Shown here: positions 16,637-25,179 of the stretch, one piece after another
Layout of the letters: each line of letters starts with the position of its first letter
How positions within the stretch are numbered: position 1 is the first letter of the stretch
Assembly: GCF_900753045.1 (NCBI RefSeq)
Contig: NZ_CAADXO010000062.1
Coordinates: forward strand, 1 to 60,527
From: an uncultured Phascolarctobacterium sp.
Lineage (GTDB): Bacteria > Bacillota > Negativicutes > Acidaminococcales > Acidaminococcaceae
Direction of reading: 5' to 3'
Length of the DNA stretch: 60,527 nucleotides
Position numbers and translations under genes: made by a program
The notes under the pieces: model-generated
Databases searched by the model: none
What the model saw: only the letters and a program-made list of their open reading frames with translations
Told to the model about the DNA's origin: nothing

Positions 16637-17260
16637 TTATTTTTCCAACACCATCATACACATAATCCCCTTTTCGTTACGCACCAGGAAAAAGCTGATT
16701 TCATCGCCCTTATGCAGACCAGAAGCTTTTTCAGGCTCTGAAAGCAGCGTACCTATAATATTTACCTCGCGTACTTCTTTAGGCAGTACATGAGTTGCTT
16801 TGGCCTCATCACCGCGCACCAGATAAACCGTGACGATATCGGGATGCGTAGCCAGTCTTGCCGGGTCCAGCGAAGTAAGCTTGCGCATGGCTTCTGTCGC
16901 TTCATCTGCTTTATATGTTTTTTGCACTGTTGCCACTTTGCTTCGGAACTCGCTCAGGCGCGGCATTTCACTCGGCAGCACAGCTGCCTGCGCTTCCAGC
17001 AGCTCAGCTAAGCGTATCTTCGCTGATTGCTCGTCATTGCCACGCAACAGCTTCAGCGTCTTTTTAGCTGCATCATATACGGCACAGCATAATATTTCAA
17101 AGCTGATGCCTGCCTGTGCATCTATATAGCCATAGCAGAGCACGCCGGTAACATCTTCTGTTACCTCAAAAATACTGCCAAGGTTTTGCGCCATGCCGGC
17201 AGCGTCTATGTAAAGATATTTATCTACGATGTCGCGGAAATTCATTTCTTTAAGAAGCAT
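16637..17260 (-). CDS. Protein of unknown function (207 aa)
   Basis: I do not recognise a family. The 207-residue protein has no signal peptide or membrane segment. Its N-terminal half looks alpha/beta (VTGVLCYGYIDAQAGISFEILCC), the middle is helical (DEQSAKIRLAELLEAQAAVL), and the C-terminal 60 residues are strand-rich, with the phrase GDEISFFLVRNEKGIMCMMVLEK in outline. That tail recalls small DUF domains that bind a ligand, but I cannot name one. The ribosome site is weak. It is transcribed with the exonuclease gene downstream. Confidence 0.6.
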   Translation of the reverse strand: MLLKEMNFRDIVDKYLYIDAAGMAQNLGSIFEVTEDVTGVLCYGYIDAQAGISFEILCCAVYDAAKKTLKLLRGNDEQSAKIRLAELLEAQAAVLPSEMPRLSEFRSKVATVQKTYKADEATEAMRKLTSLDPARLATHPDIVTVYLVRGDEAKATHVLPKEVREVNIIGTLLSEPEKASGLHKGDEISFFLVRNEKGIMCMMVLEK

Positions 17261-17430
17261 CTTATCACCTCATAGGAATGGAGTTAGTTTTAATCATGAT
17301 ATAGGCATTTCACTTTATGCTGTTGTAAAAGATTGCCTGTAATCAATCATACATGCAAATCCTGTAATTTGCAATAAAGCAGCAAGCATTTTTAAGTGTG
17401 TTGGGTTTGGCAGAATCAAAAGCGCAGAAA

Positions 17431-17464
17431 ATAAAAACGTCCCACCCGTCAGACGAGTGGGACG
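17431..17464 (-). terminator. Intrinsic terminator of the purH-like gene
   Basis: CGTCCCAC against GTGGGACG forms an 8-bp stem. On the minus strand it is followed by TTTTTAT. It lies 21 nt past the stop of the AICAR formyltransferase gene. Confidence 0.9.
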
Positions 17465-17485
17465 AAAGTTCATTATAAAGCTATC

Positions 17486-18661
17486 TTAGTGATGGAACAG
17501 GCGCAGGCCGGTGAATGCCATTGCAATACCGTACTTGTCGCAGGTTTCGATAACATTATCATCACGGATAGAGCCGCCTGCCTGTGCAATATACTGAACG
17601 CCGCTGCGATGCGCACGCTCAATGTTATCGCCGAACGGGAAGAATGCGTCACTGCCGAGAGCAACGTCCTTCAGCTGTGCAACCCAAGCCTTTTTCTCTT
17701 CGCGAGTCAGCGGTTCCGGTTTTTCGGTGAAGAAGTTTTCCCATACGCCGTCAGCCAGTACGTCTTCATAATCATCGGAGATGTAAACGTCGATAGTGTT
17801 GTCGCGGTCGGGACGGCGGATGCTGTCCTTAAACGGCAGAGCCAATACCTTCGGATTTTGGCGCAGCCACCAGATATCAGCCTTGCCGCCTGCAAGACGG
17901 GTGCAATGTACGCGGGATTGCTGGCCGGCACCGATGCCGATAGCCTGGCCGTCTTTTACATAGCAAACGGAGTTGGACTGAGTATATTTCAAAACGATTA
18001 AGGAAATCAGCAGGTCGCGTGCTGCGCCTTCCGGAATTTCTTTATTCACGGTCGGACGGTTTTGCAGCAAATCAGCGGTAATTTTAGCTTCGTTGCGCTC
18101 CTGCTCGAAGGTAATACCAAATACCTGCTTATGCTCCAGCAGCTCCGGCTTGTAGTTTTCATCAATTTTAATAATGTTGTAGGTGCCTTTGCGTTTGCCT
18201 TTCAGAACAGTAAGTGCTTCTTCGGTATAACCGGGTGCGATAACACCGTCGGAAACCTCACGTGCCAGCATTTTAGCGGTCTGTACGTCGCAAACATCGG
18301 ACAAAGCAACAAAGTCGCCGTAGGAGCTCATACGGTCAGCACCACGGGCACGTGCATAAGCATTTGCCAGCGGAGAAAGCTCCAGGTCATCTACATAATA
18401 AATTTTCTTCAAAGTATCGCTCAGCGGCAGGCCTACTGCAGCACCTGCAGGGCTTACGTGCTTAAAGGATGCTGCTGCCGGCAGACCTGTTGCTTCCTTC
18501 AGTTCCTTTACCAGCTGCCAGCTGTTGAAAGCGTCGAGAAAATTGATGTAGCCGGGACGGCCGTTCAGTACCTCAATCGGCAGCTCGCTGCCATTGTTCA
18601 TGTAAATACGTGCGCTGCCCTGATTAGGATTGCAGCCATATTTTAATGCTAATTCTTTCAC
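17486..18661 (-). CDS. Stand-alone AICAR formyltransferase (PurH-like)
   Basis: 391-residue phosphoribosylaminoimidazolecarboxamide formyltransferase, the penultimate step of purine synthesis, which takes ZMP (AICAR) and 10-formyl-THF to FAICAR. It matches only the transformylase half of PurH: LKYGCNPNQ at the start, the SFKHVSPAGAA catalytic histidine segment, the DFVALSD region and the C-terminal DAFFPFGDN and VIETCDKYGIAM blocks. No N-terminal IMP cyclohydrolase domain is present, and no other gene in the window supplies it. The start is GTG 18661, six nt after GGAGGAG. A ZTP riboswitch precedes the gene, which independently supports a ZMP-consuming role. Confidence 0.9.
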   Translation of the reverse strand: MKELALKYGCNPNQGSARIYMNNGSELPIEVLNGRPGYINFLDAFNSWQLVKELKEATGLPAAASFKHVSPAGAAVGLPLSDTLKKIYYVDDLELSPLANAYARARGADRMSSYGDFVALSDVCDVQTAKMLAREVSDGVIAPGYTEEALTVLKGKRKGTYNIIKIDENYKPELLEHKQVFGITFEQERNEAKITADLLQNRPTVNKEIPEGAARDLLISLIVLKYTQSNSVCYVKDGQAIGIGAGQQSRVHCTRLAGGKADIWWLRQNPKVLALPFKDSIRRPDRDNTIDVYISDDYEDVLADGVWENFFTEKPEPLTREEKKAWVAQLKDVALGSDAFFPFGDNIERAHRSGVQYIAQAGGSIRDDNVIETCDKYGIAMAFTGLRLFHH

Positions 18662-18705
18662 TATAACTCCTCCTCTTTTGTATAGTGCCAGTCACTTAGA
18701 CAAAC

Positions 18706-18812
18706 AAAAAACCGACTCACTGGCACAAGAAAAAATCTTTGCCCAGACGGTCGGCGTGCTACCGGTCATACTCCCCTGTGGTAACCCACTTCCGTCAGTT
18801 ATATGACCTAAT
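18706..18812 (-). ncRNA. ZTP (pfl-motif) riboswitch with terminator
   Basis: On the minus strand the leader reads a conserved purine-rich helix region, then GTTACCACAGGGGAGTATG and, after a variable stem, CCGACCGTCTGGGCA. These are the two conserved halves of the ZTP/ZMP aptamer (about 18740-18808). Downstream, CCGAC and CTGGGCA can re-pair with TGCCAG and GTCGG to make a terminator ending in TTTTTTT (about 18706-18755), so ligand binding should block termination. This is the known logic of ZTP riboswitches: raised ZMP/ZTP signals folate shortage and switches on one-carbon and purine genes. Confidence 0.93.
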
Positions 18813-18902
18813 ACTAAAATTATAAGATGCCTCGTTGTTTTTGTCAATAGCTGGCGATTGTGGTAGAATAAAGGTATAACGAATTAGAGTGTTGCAGAAG
18901 AG

Positions 18903-19050
18903 AATCTCTCCCAGAAGAGATAAGATGAATTGCCCGTAAGGCAAGGAAGAAAGCCCTCGGACGGATGTCATCGCCAAGAAATGACGGAGAGCGGTTTTGC
19001 CTGTCATAACGTTATCATTAAACGTATGATGTACCCTCTCAGCCATCATA
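18903..19050. repeat. Degenerate palindromic intergenic element, copy 1
   Basis: This gap shares ordered blocks with 49562-49730: a CTCTCC edge, a GTGAATTGCCC/GGCAAG hairpin block (here GATGAATTGCCCGTAAGGCA), a GCCC...GACGG block, ATGACGGAGAG, and a CCCTCTCAG block near the right end. The copy is more decayed than the second one. It lies between the ZTP riboswitch and the radical SAM gene and codes for nothing visible. Confidence 0.65.
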
Positions 19051-19091
19051 TAATACCAATAACAGCTCTAATTTTCAAAGGAGGAAATAAT

Positions 19092-19988
19092 ATGACTCTC
19101 TGTTATGTATGTCCGCATCGCTGCGGTGTAGACCGCCCTGCAAATATGTCTGATACTACCGGCTGCTTCGGCAGCTGCGGCGTAGGACTCGCTCCGATTG
19201 TTGCCCGCGCCGGCCTGCATATGTGGGAAGAGCCCGTCATCAGCGGCACTAAAGGCAGCGGTACGGTTTTCTTTTCCGGCTGCAACCTGCACTGTGTTTT
19301 CTGCCAGAACTATGACATCAGCTGCAAGGGCTTCGGCAAAGAAATTACTATTGAACGTCTGAAGGAAATCTATCACGAGCTTATCGCCCAGGGTGCGCAC
19401 AATATCAATCTTGTTACGCCCACCCATTTTACCGAGGCAGTGCTGCAAAGTCTGGACGAGCCTCTGCCGGTGCCTGTTGTTTATAACACCAGCGGTTTTG
19501 AAACTCAGGATACACTGCGCCGCCTTAAAGGCAAGGTGCAGATTTATCTGCCGGATTTAAAATACAGCGACGATATGGCTGCTATTAAATACAGCAACGC
19601 ACCCTACTACTTCCGCATCGCAACCGAAGCGATTAAGGAAATGTATAATCAGGTAGGCGACTACCATATTGACGATAACGATATTATGACTAAAGGCGTT
19701 ATTATCCGTCATCTGATTATGCCCGGCATGCCGGACAACACCAAGAGAATTATCGACTGGGTTGCTGCCAACTTCAAGCCGGGGCAGGTAATGTTCAGCC
19801 TGATGCACCAATATGTTCCTTGCGGCCGCGCCAGCGAATATCCTGAAATCAACCGCAAGGTTACGGATGAGGAATACAAGGAGCTGGAAAACTATCTGCT
19901 ACAAAGCACTATCGAAGACGGCTTTGTACAGGAGGGTGATGCAGCCTGCAAAGATTTCATCCCCTGCTTTGACGGCACAGGAGTATAA
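19092..19988 (+). CDS. Radical SAM protein, PflA/COG1313 type
   Basis: 298 residues. An N-terminal cysteine set (CYVCPHRCGVDR, GCFGSCG) may hold an additional iron-sulfur cluster. The radical SAM cluster is in FSGCNLHCVFCQNYD (CX3CX2C), followed by the THFTEAV and PDLKYSD blocks and LMHQYVPCGRA near the C-terminus. These are marks of the pyruvate-formate-lyase-activating-enzyme-like group of COG1313, whose substrates are largely unknown. No glycyl-radical enzyme gene lies nearby, so the partner cannot be named. The start at ATG 19092 follows GGAGGAAATAAT. Confidence 0.87.
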   Translation: MTLCYVCPHRCGVDRPANMSDTTGCFGSCGVGLAPIVARAGLHMWEEPVISGTKGSGTVFFSGCNLHCVFCQNYDISCKGFGKEITIERLKEIYHELIAQGAHNINLVTPTHFTEAVLQSLDEPLPVPVVYNTSGFETQDTLRRLKGKVQIYLPDLKYSDDMAAIKYSNAPYYFRIATEAIKEMYNQVGDYHIDDNDIMTKGVIIRHLIMPGMPDNTKRIIDWVAANFKPGQVMFSLMHQYVPCGRASEYPEINRKVTDEEYKELENYLLQSTIEDGFVQEGDAACKDFIPCFDGTGV

Positions 19989-19995
19989 AAGGCAT

Positions 19996-20025
19996 GAAAA
20001 AAAGCCGCCTGATGGTTAGGCGGCT
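19996..20025 (-). terminator. Intrinsic terminator, between convergent genes
   Basis: AGCCGCCT-GATGGTT-AGGCGGCT is a perfect 8-bp stem; on the minus strand it is followed by TTTTTTT, ending the amidohydrolase transcript. The plus-strand side has only TTCCTT, so it would be a weaker stop for the radical SAM gene. A second stem AGCCGA/TCGGCT lies at about 20054-20075. Confidence 0.85.
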
Positions 20026-20111
20026 TCCTTCAAACTCAAACTTTGCAGGGACAGCCGACCAACCACAATCGGCTATCTCTATACTTTATTATAACAGTTT
20101 TTGCGCTATTG

Positions 20112-21341
20112 TCAATTTGCCTCCCGACGCAAAACATCCGCCAGGACCTCAATGCCGCGACAGATATCCTCGGTTGAAGCGTACTCTGCCGGGTTATGGC
20201 TGATGCCTGCGCGACAGGGAATAAACAGCATCGTCGTGGGGCAGATTTTCGTCATATGCATAGCATCATGGCCGGCGCCACTGTTCATATGCAAGAAGCT
20301 GAAGCCCTTTTCCGCACATATAGCTTCGCTCTGTGCAGCCAAAGCCTCATCCAGCGCAACAGGGCTGTCTGCTGTCAGCATTTCTATCTGCACGCCGACG
20401 CCGTCGCAAACAGCAACGTTTTCTGCCTGCTCGCGGATGCTTTGCAGTACACGCTCAATGCTGGCTTTATCTACGCCACGCACATCAACCCACAGCGTAA
20501 CTGCTCCCGGTACAACGTTAATCGAACCGGGCTCTACGTCAACCACGCCAACGGTACCGACACTGCCGTTGGCTTTTTCTGTTTCCGCAGCCTCGTTCAC
20601 CGCCAAAATGAGCTTAGCAGCGCTGACGAGTGCGTCACGACGCATGCCCATCGGCGTTGCACCGCTATGATCGGCCATGCCCTTAATATGAATCTTAAAG
20701 CGCGTCGGTGCCGCAATATTATGCACGATACCCAGCTGGTGCTGCGTTTGCTCCAGTACCTTGCCCTGCTCAATATGCAGCTCCGCAAAGCACTTATAGC
20801 TGCCGGGTGCAATTATGGCATCACGATAAGCCTCAGGATTGCAGCCCCATTCACGCAAAGCCTCGATAAAGCTGATATCACCCTTCTTGGCTCCTTTGTT
20901 CAGCTGCTCCGGCGTTGCGCTGCCTGTCAGCAGCTTGCTGCCCATAGTTGCAAAACCGAAGCGGCTCGATTCCTCTGCACGGAAAATGATCACCTCAATA
21001 CTGCGCTCAAGCTCCTCGTCCTGCAGCATATACAGCGCCTCCAGGGCACCTACCACACCGCACATGCCGTCATAGGCACCGCCATGGATAACAGTGTCCA
21101 GATGCGAACCGCCGGCCACCGGCGGCAGCTGCGGCTGTTTGCCCTCGCGGCGCAGAAATACGTTGCCAACAGCATCTGTACGGATTTGCAAATGCAAATC
21201 CTGCACCTGCTCCAACAGCCAGCTCTGAGCCTTTTTATCCAGCGGACTGTAGGCCAGGCGGGTAACTCCCTCCGCGCTATCCGTAAAAGCAGCCAGGCCC
21301 TGTAAAAGCTTAGCTACACGCTCTTGATTTACCTTTAACAT
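20112..21341 (-). CDS. M20-family N-carbamoyl-L-amino acid hydrolase / allantoate amidohydrolase type
   Basis: 409-residue zinc-dependent amidohydrolase. Metal ligands and surrounding blocks are visible: GGSHLDTVIHGGAYDGMCG, RAEESSRFGFATMGSK, HIEQGKVLE, ADHSGATPMGMRRD in the dimerisation domain and NSGAGHDAMHM at the end. The HIEQG and GSHLDTV blocks separate this group (N-carbamoyl amino acid, beta-ureidopropionate or allantoate hydrolases) from plain M20 peptidases. A divergent uracil permease gene begins 220 bp away, which favours a substrate from pyrimidine breakdown, but this is inference. The ATG at 21341 follows GGGGGAAT. Confidence 0.85.
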   Translation of the reverse strand: MLKVNQERVAKLLQGLAAFTDSAEGVTRLAYSPLDKKAQSWLLEQVQDLHLQIRTDAVGNVFLRREGKQPQLPPVAGGSHLDTVIHGGAYDGMCGVVGALEALYMLQDEELERSIEVIIFRAEESSRFGFATMGSKLLTGSATPEQLNKGAKKGDISFIEALREWGCNPEAYRDAIIAPGSYKCFAELHIEQGKVLEQTQHQLGIVHNIAAPTRFKIHIKGMADHSGATPMGMRRDALVSAAKLILAVNEAAETEKANGSVGTVGVVDVEPGSINVVPGAVTLWVDVRGVDKASIERVLQSIREQAENVAVCDGVGVQIEMLTADSPVALDEALAAQSEAICAEKGFSFLHMNSGAGHDAMHMTKICPTTMLFIPCRAGISHNPAEYASTEDICRGIEVLADVLRREAN

Positions 21342-21561
21342 TTTTTATTCCCCCTTCATTCGGAAACATCAACAAAAAAATAAATAATATAGATGACAGC
21401 TTTATTATACTTGCTTCTTAAGCATCACACAAGAGCAACACTTCATCTGAAAATCCGAGATTTTGGAAAGTTTTTTACACTTTTGCTAAAAACTCCTTGC
21501 AATTAATGTAAAATCCACGTAAAATTATCATAGCAAAATTTAAGAAAAGAGGTTATTTATT

Positions 21562-22809
21562 TTGGAACGCAAAGTTATTCAAGTTGAAGAACGTCCGCCA
21601 TTACTACTTAACATTCCGTTAAGTATTCAGCATCTGTTCGCCATGTTCGGCTCCACCGTGCTGGTTCCCTTTTTATTCAAGGTCAACCCCACCACCTGCC
21701 TGTTCATGAACGGCCTGGGTACCCTGCTTTACATCTTTATCACCAAAGGCAAAATCCCTTCTTATCTTGGCTCCAGCTTTGCCTTCATTTCTCCTGTACT
21801 GCTGATTATGTCCACCTCTGCCTATAATCATGCACAGTCCGGCTTTATCGTTTTCGGTCTGCTGTTCATGCTTTTCTCGCTGATTATTCACTGCGTAGGC
21901 ACCAAATGGATTGATGTCATCTTCCCGCCGGCAGCAATGGGCGCAATTATTGCTGTTATCGGTCTGGAGCTGGCACCTGTTGCAGCCAACATGGCAGGCT
22001 TGACCGGTGATAAAATTGATATGGTCAACGTTGCTATTTCCATGTTCACATTGGCTGTCGGCGTTATCGGCTCCGTTGCCTTCCGCGGCTTCATGAGCAT
22101 CATCCCGATTCTTTTCGGCGTTGTCTGCGGTTATGTTTTTGCAGCCTTCATGGGTATCGTCAACTTCCAACCGGTAATCGACGCTCCCTGGTTCCAGGTA
22201 CCGCATTTCTATGCTCCGGTTTTCGATATCAACGCCATTATGATTATCGCTCCGGCAGCACTCGTTGTTTTGGCTGAGCACATCGGCCATCTCGTAGTAA
22301 CCGGCAACATTGTAGACCGCGACCTGATTAAGGATCCTGGCCTGTCCCGTTCTCTGTTCGCCGACGGCCTTTCCAACGTTATCAGCGGCTTTGCCGGCGC
22401 AACTCCGAACACTACCTATGGTGAAAACATCGGCGTTATGGCCATCACCAAGGTTTACAGCACCTGGGTTATCGGCGGCGCTGCTGTTATGGCGATTATT
22501 CTTTCCTTCTGCGGTAAGCTCAGCGAGCTGATCCACAGCATCCCCGTTCCGGTTATGGGCGGTATCTGCATCCTGCTGTTCGGCGTAATTGCTGCCAGCG
22601 GTATTCGCGTACTGGTTGAACGTCAGGTAGATTACAGCAAATCCTCTAACCTCGTAATGACCTCTGTTATTATGATTATCGGTCTTTCCGGTGCGAAGCT
22701 CTCCTTCGGTGCCTTTTCCGTACAGGGCATGGTTTTGGCAACTGTTGTTGCTATTATTATGAGCCTTGCCTTCAAGCTCTTTGAATACCTGCACCTGCTG
22801 AACGAATAA
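21562..22809 (+). CDS. uraA: Uracil permease (NCS2 family)
   Basis: 415-residue proton-coupled nucleobase transporter with about 14 hydrophobic segments. The substrate-site glutamate is in VVLAEHIGHLVV, and the second conserved site is in GATPNTTYGENIGV, as in UraA. Uracil specificity is likely because the N-terminal block (PPLLLNIPLSIQHLFAMFGS) matches uracil rather than xanthine carriers. The start is a TTG at 21562 with GAGGT nine bases upstream; the first ATG would cut into the first helix. Two terminators follow. Confidence 0.9.
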   Translation: MERKVIQVEERPPLLLNIPLSIQHLFAMFGSTVLVPFLFKVNPTTCLFMNGLGTLLYIFITKGKIPSYLGSSFAFISPVLLIMSTSAYNHAQSGFIVFGLLFMLFSLIIHCVGTKWIDVIFPPAAMGAIIAVIGLELAPVAANMAGLTGDKIDMVNVAISMFTLAVGVIGSVAFRGFMSIIPILFGVVCGYVFAAFMGIVNFQPVIDAPWFQVPHFYAPVFDINAIMIIAPAALVVLAEHIGHLVVTGNIVDRDLIKDPGLSRSLFADGLSNVISGFAGATPNTTYGENIGVMAITKVYSTWVIGGAAVMAIILSFCGKLSELIHSIPVPVMGGICILLFGVIAASGIRVLVERQVDYSKSSNLVMTSVIMIIGLSGAKLSFGAFSVQGMVLATVVAIIMSLAFKLFEYLHLLNE

Positions 22810-22824
22810 GACTACTAAAGCACA

Positions 22825-22856
22825 AAACCGCTGCAGAAGCTCTGCAGCGGTTTTTT
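22825..22856 (+). terminator. Intrinsic terminator of uraA
   Basis: AAACCGCTGCAG-AAGCT-CTGCAGCGGTTT is a 12-bp stem followed by further T residues, 15 nt past the permease stop codon. Confidence 0.93.
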
Positions 22857-22869
22857 AGTATTTACAACG

Positions 22870-22899
22870 CAAGCCTGCACCCGCAGGCTTGTCTTTTTT
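22870..22899 (+). terminator. Second terminator after uraA
   Basis: CAAGCCTGC against GCAGGCTTG, then TCTTTTTT on the plus strand. It gives double protection against read-through into hydG, which converges from the right. Confidence 0.8.
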
Positions 22900-22902
22900 A
22901 TT

Positions 22903-24318
22903 TTAGAAGCGGAAATCTCTTTCGCCTTGAGCAATTTTTTGCAGACGCTCTACGCAAACCTCACGCACCTTTTCCTGTGGAATGTTCGGCAGCTCAGCCT
23001 GCACCAGCTTTTCGCCCAAAGCCTTCGTTGCCGGGGAAGCATAGTCCTCCAGATATTCCTTCAGTGTCAGCAACGCATTAGGATGGCAGCAGTTTTGAAT
23101 CTGCTTAGACTTGCACAGCTCCATAAATCTGTCGCCGGTACGTCCAGCACGGTAGCAGGCAGTACAGAAGGAAGGCAGGAAACCAAGCTCCATCAGCCAT
23201 TCAATTACTTCATCAAGTGAGCGTTGGTCAGAAACGTCAAACTGCTCGGTATCGGTCGGGCGCACCTCCTCGGTGTAACCGCCTACGGAAGTACGCGAAC
23301 CGCCACTGATCTGAGAAATACCAAGATGCAGTGCCTTTTCACGCACAGCCTGATTTTCACGTGTAGAAATAATCATGCCTGTATACGGAACAGCAATGCG
23401 GATAATAGCAATAATCTTGCAGAAGGTTGCATCATCAATACCATTGTCAAAAACGCCCGGGTCGATATCGTCGGCGCGTTTGATACGCGGTACGCTGATA
23501 GTATGCGGACCTACGCCATGCACTGCTTCCAGATGCTCGGCATGCATCAAAAGGCCGGCCAGCTCGTAGCGGTAACGCTCCAAACCAAACAGTACGCCCA
23601 AGCCGACATCATCAATGCCGCCCTCCATCGCTCTGTCCATAGCCTCCGTATGGTAAGCGTAATTGTGCTTCGGTCCACGCGGGTGCAGGTTCTCATAGCT
23701 TTCCTTATGATAGGTTTCCTGGAAGAGGATATAGGTACCGATGCCTGCTTCCTTCAGTTTGCGGTAATTTTCTACAGTAGTAGCCGCAATGTTTACGTTT
23801 ACGCGGCGGATAGCGCCGTTTTTATGCTTAATGGAATAGATAGTCTTAATGCAATCCAGAATATACTCAATCGGATTGTTTACCGGATCCTCGCCAGCCT
23901 CCAGCGCCAAACGCTTATGGCCCATATCCTGCAGTGCGATAACCTCGTCGCGCACCTCGTCCTGCGTCAGCTTTTTACGTCCGATATGCTTATTAGTTGC
24001 ATGGTAAGGACAATATACGCAGTGATTGATGCAATAATTGGATAAATACAGCGGAGCAAACAGCACTATACGGTTGCCGTAAAAGTCCTTTTTAATCTGC
24101 TCAGCCAGAGCAAACATTTCCTGCACCAGCTTTTCGTCCTCACAGGCAAGCAATACGCTGGCCTCACGATGGCTCAAGCCCTTGCGCAGCTTGGCCTTGG
24201 CAATAATCTGCTCCAGCAGCTCCTTGTTGTTTTTGTTGGCCTCAGCATAAGCAAGTGTGTCGAGGATTTCCTCATGACAGATAAATTCTTCAGCCTTCAT
24301 TGATTTTGCATTATACAT
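22903..24318 (-). CDS. hydG: [FeFe]-hydrogenase maturation radical SAM enzyme HydG
   Basis: 471-residue tyrosine lyase that makes the CO and CN ligands of the [FeFe]-hydrogenase H-cluster. The radical SAM cluster is in NYCINHCVYCPYHATN (CX3CX2C). The C-terminal cysteines that bind the dangler-iron cluster are in FLPSFCTACYRAGRTG. The length and the block GGSRTSVGGYTEE fit HydG rather than ThiH. AGGAGG precedes the ATG at 24318. The hydrogenase-associated regulator gene lies just upstream; HydE and HydF are not in this window. Confidence 0.95.
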   Translation of the reverse strand: MYNAKSMKAEEFICHEEILDTLAYAEANKNNKELLEQIIAKAKLRKGLSHREASVLLACEDEKLVQEMFALAEQIKKDFYGNRIVLFAPLYLSNYCINHCVYCPYHATNKHIGRKKLTQDEVRDEVIALQDMGHKRLALEAGEDPVNNPIEYILDCIKTIYSIKHKNGAIRRVNVNIAATTVENYRKLKEAGIGTYILFQETYHKESYENLHPRGPKHNYAYHTEAMDRAMEGGIDDVGLGVLFGLERYRYELAGLLMHAEHLEAVHGVGPHTISVPRIKRADDIDPGVFDNGIDDATFCKIIAIIRIAVPYTGMIISTRENQAVREKALHLGISQISGGSRTSVGGYTEEVRPTDTEQFDVSDQRSLDEVIEWLMELGFLPSFCTACYRAGRTGDRFMELCKSKQIQNCCHPNALLTLKEYLEDYASPATKALGEKLVQAELPNIPQEKVREVCVERLQKIAQGERDFRF

Positions 24319-24378
24319 TTTGTCTCCTCCTTACAGGTCAGTACCTCTTTCCCGTCAGATAGTTTGTATCCAGCAGTT

Positions 24379-24636
24379 TTATTCCTTGGCAGTTACGTTG
24401 GAATAAGCAGTTTTGGCATTCACACCGGCCAGCAGTCCCAGCTTACCGCTCATAGCGCTGATAATATCCTGCGGTGCATCAACGGCTACGCAGATAATAT
24501 TAACATTCTTCTGGCGATATGGCAGGCCCATACGGCCGATAATATAACTGCTGTAGGTGTGTAAAATTGCGTTAAGCTCTTCTACAGCCTCAGGCTGCGT
24601 TACAATCAGAGAAATAACTGCTACTCTTGTTTCCAT
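24379..24636 (-). CDS. Iron-only hydrogenase system regulator (TM1266 type)
   Basis: 85-residue ACT-like (ferredoxin-fold) protein. It matches the TM1266 group often found beside hydE/hydF/hydG: RVAVISLIV, HTYSSYIIGRMGLPYR, and CVAVDAPQDIISAMSGKLG. Its regulatory ligand is unknown; the group is annotated by context. The start ATG 24636 sits six bases after AAGGTG. The gap to hydG is about 60 bp with no terminator, so both are probably one transcript. Confidence 0.88.
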   Translation of the reverse strand: METRVAVISLIVTQPEAVEELNAILHTYSSYIIGRMGLPYRQKNVNIICVAVDAPQDIISAMSGKLGLLAGVNAKTAYSNVTAKE

Positions 24637-24798
24637 ACTAATCACCTTCTCTTTTGGGAACTTAGGCAGAATATAAATCTGCGATATTTTGCTGAATATA
24701 TCTATAATAGTATACCATATTTCACGAAAAGTGTGGTATACTAATTCTATAAATATTTATCTGCTTGTAAACAGCTTATAGCAAAAGGAGCAATTATA

Positions 24799-24999
24799 AT
24801 GCTGAATATACTTTTCTCTTTATTTCTTTTGGGCATGCTGGTCGTTTTATGCGGCAAGGCCATCAGTCGCGCCATGCACCAGCAGCAGCCGTTAAACAGC
24901 AAGGAAGCTGCTCTGCTCATAGCACTTTCGCTTGGCTGTCTTTTTGCCCTAAACGCCGGCGTCAGCGCCGTCTACAAAACCCAGCTGCTTTTCTACTGA
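24799..24999 (+). CDS. Small single-gene membrane protein (66 aa)
   Basis: Two hydrophobic segments (about residues 3-20 and 40-58) are joined by a polar loop (RAMHQQQPLNSKE), so a hairpin-like inner-membrane protein is likely. I do not recognise a family. Support that it is real: AAAGGAG nine bases before the ATG, codon use like its neighbours, and its own intrinsic terminator 16 nt after the stop. It stands between the divergent hydrogenase regulator and the convergent rubrerythrin genes. Confidence 0.65.
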   Translation: MLNILFSLFLLGMLVVLCGKAISRAMHQQQPLNSKEAALLIALSLGCLFALNAGVSAVYKTQLLFY

Positions 25000-25014
25000 A
25001 AAGAACGCAGCCCG

Positions 25015-25040
25015 GCTGCCGCAAATGCGGCAGCTTTTTT
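25015..25040 (+). terminator. Intrinsic terminator of the small membrane protein gene
   Basis: GCTGCCGC-AAAT-GCGGCAGC followed by TTTTTT, a perfect 8-bp stem. Confidence 0.92.
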
Positions 25041-25048
25041 GCTTTACG

Positions 25049-25094
25049 CAAAAAAGAGGCAGACAGCAGGCTTGTGCCTCGCTGTTTGCCTCTT
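25049..25094 (-). terminator. Intrinsic terminator of perR-rubrerythrin
   Basis: AAGAGGCAGACAGC against GCTGTTTGCCTCTT (14-bp arms with one mismatch). On the minus strand it is followed by TTTTTTG, so it stops the rubrerythrin transcript about 85 nt past its stop codon. Confidence 0.85.
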
Positions 25095-25179
25095 ATGCTG
25101 CTATTTTGTTGTACGTTCTGTCGCAGGAATCCACATTAAAGCCTTTTCATGCTTTTATAATTAATCCTGCTTCAGAAAA

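Noticed and set aside
21673..22794. 373-residue frame opposite the uracil permease
   Set aside because: Rich in His, Asn and Asp, as expected from the complement of a membrane protein gene; not a real protein.
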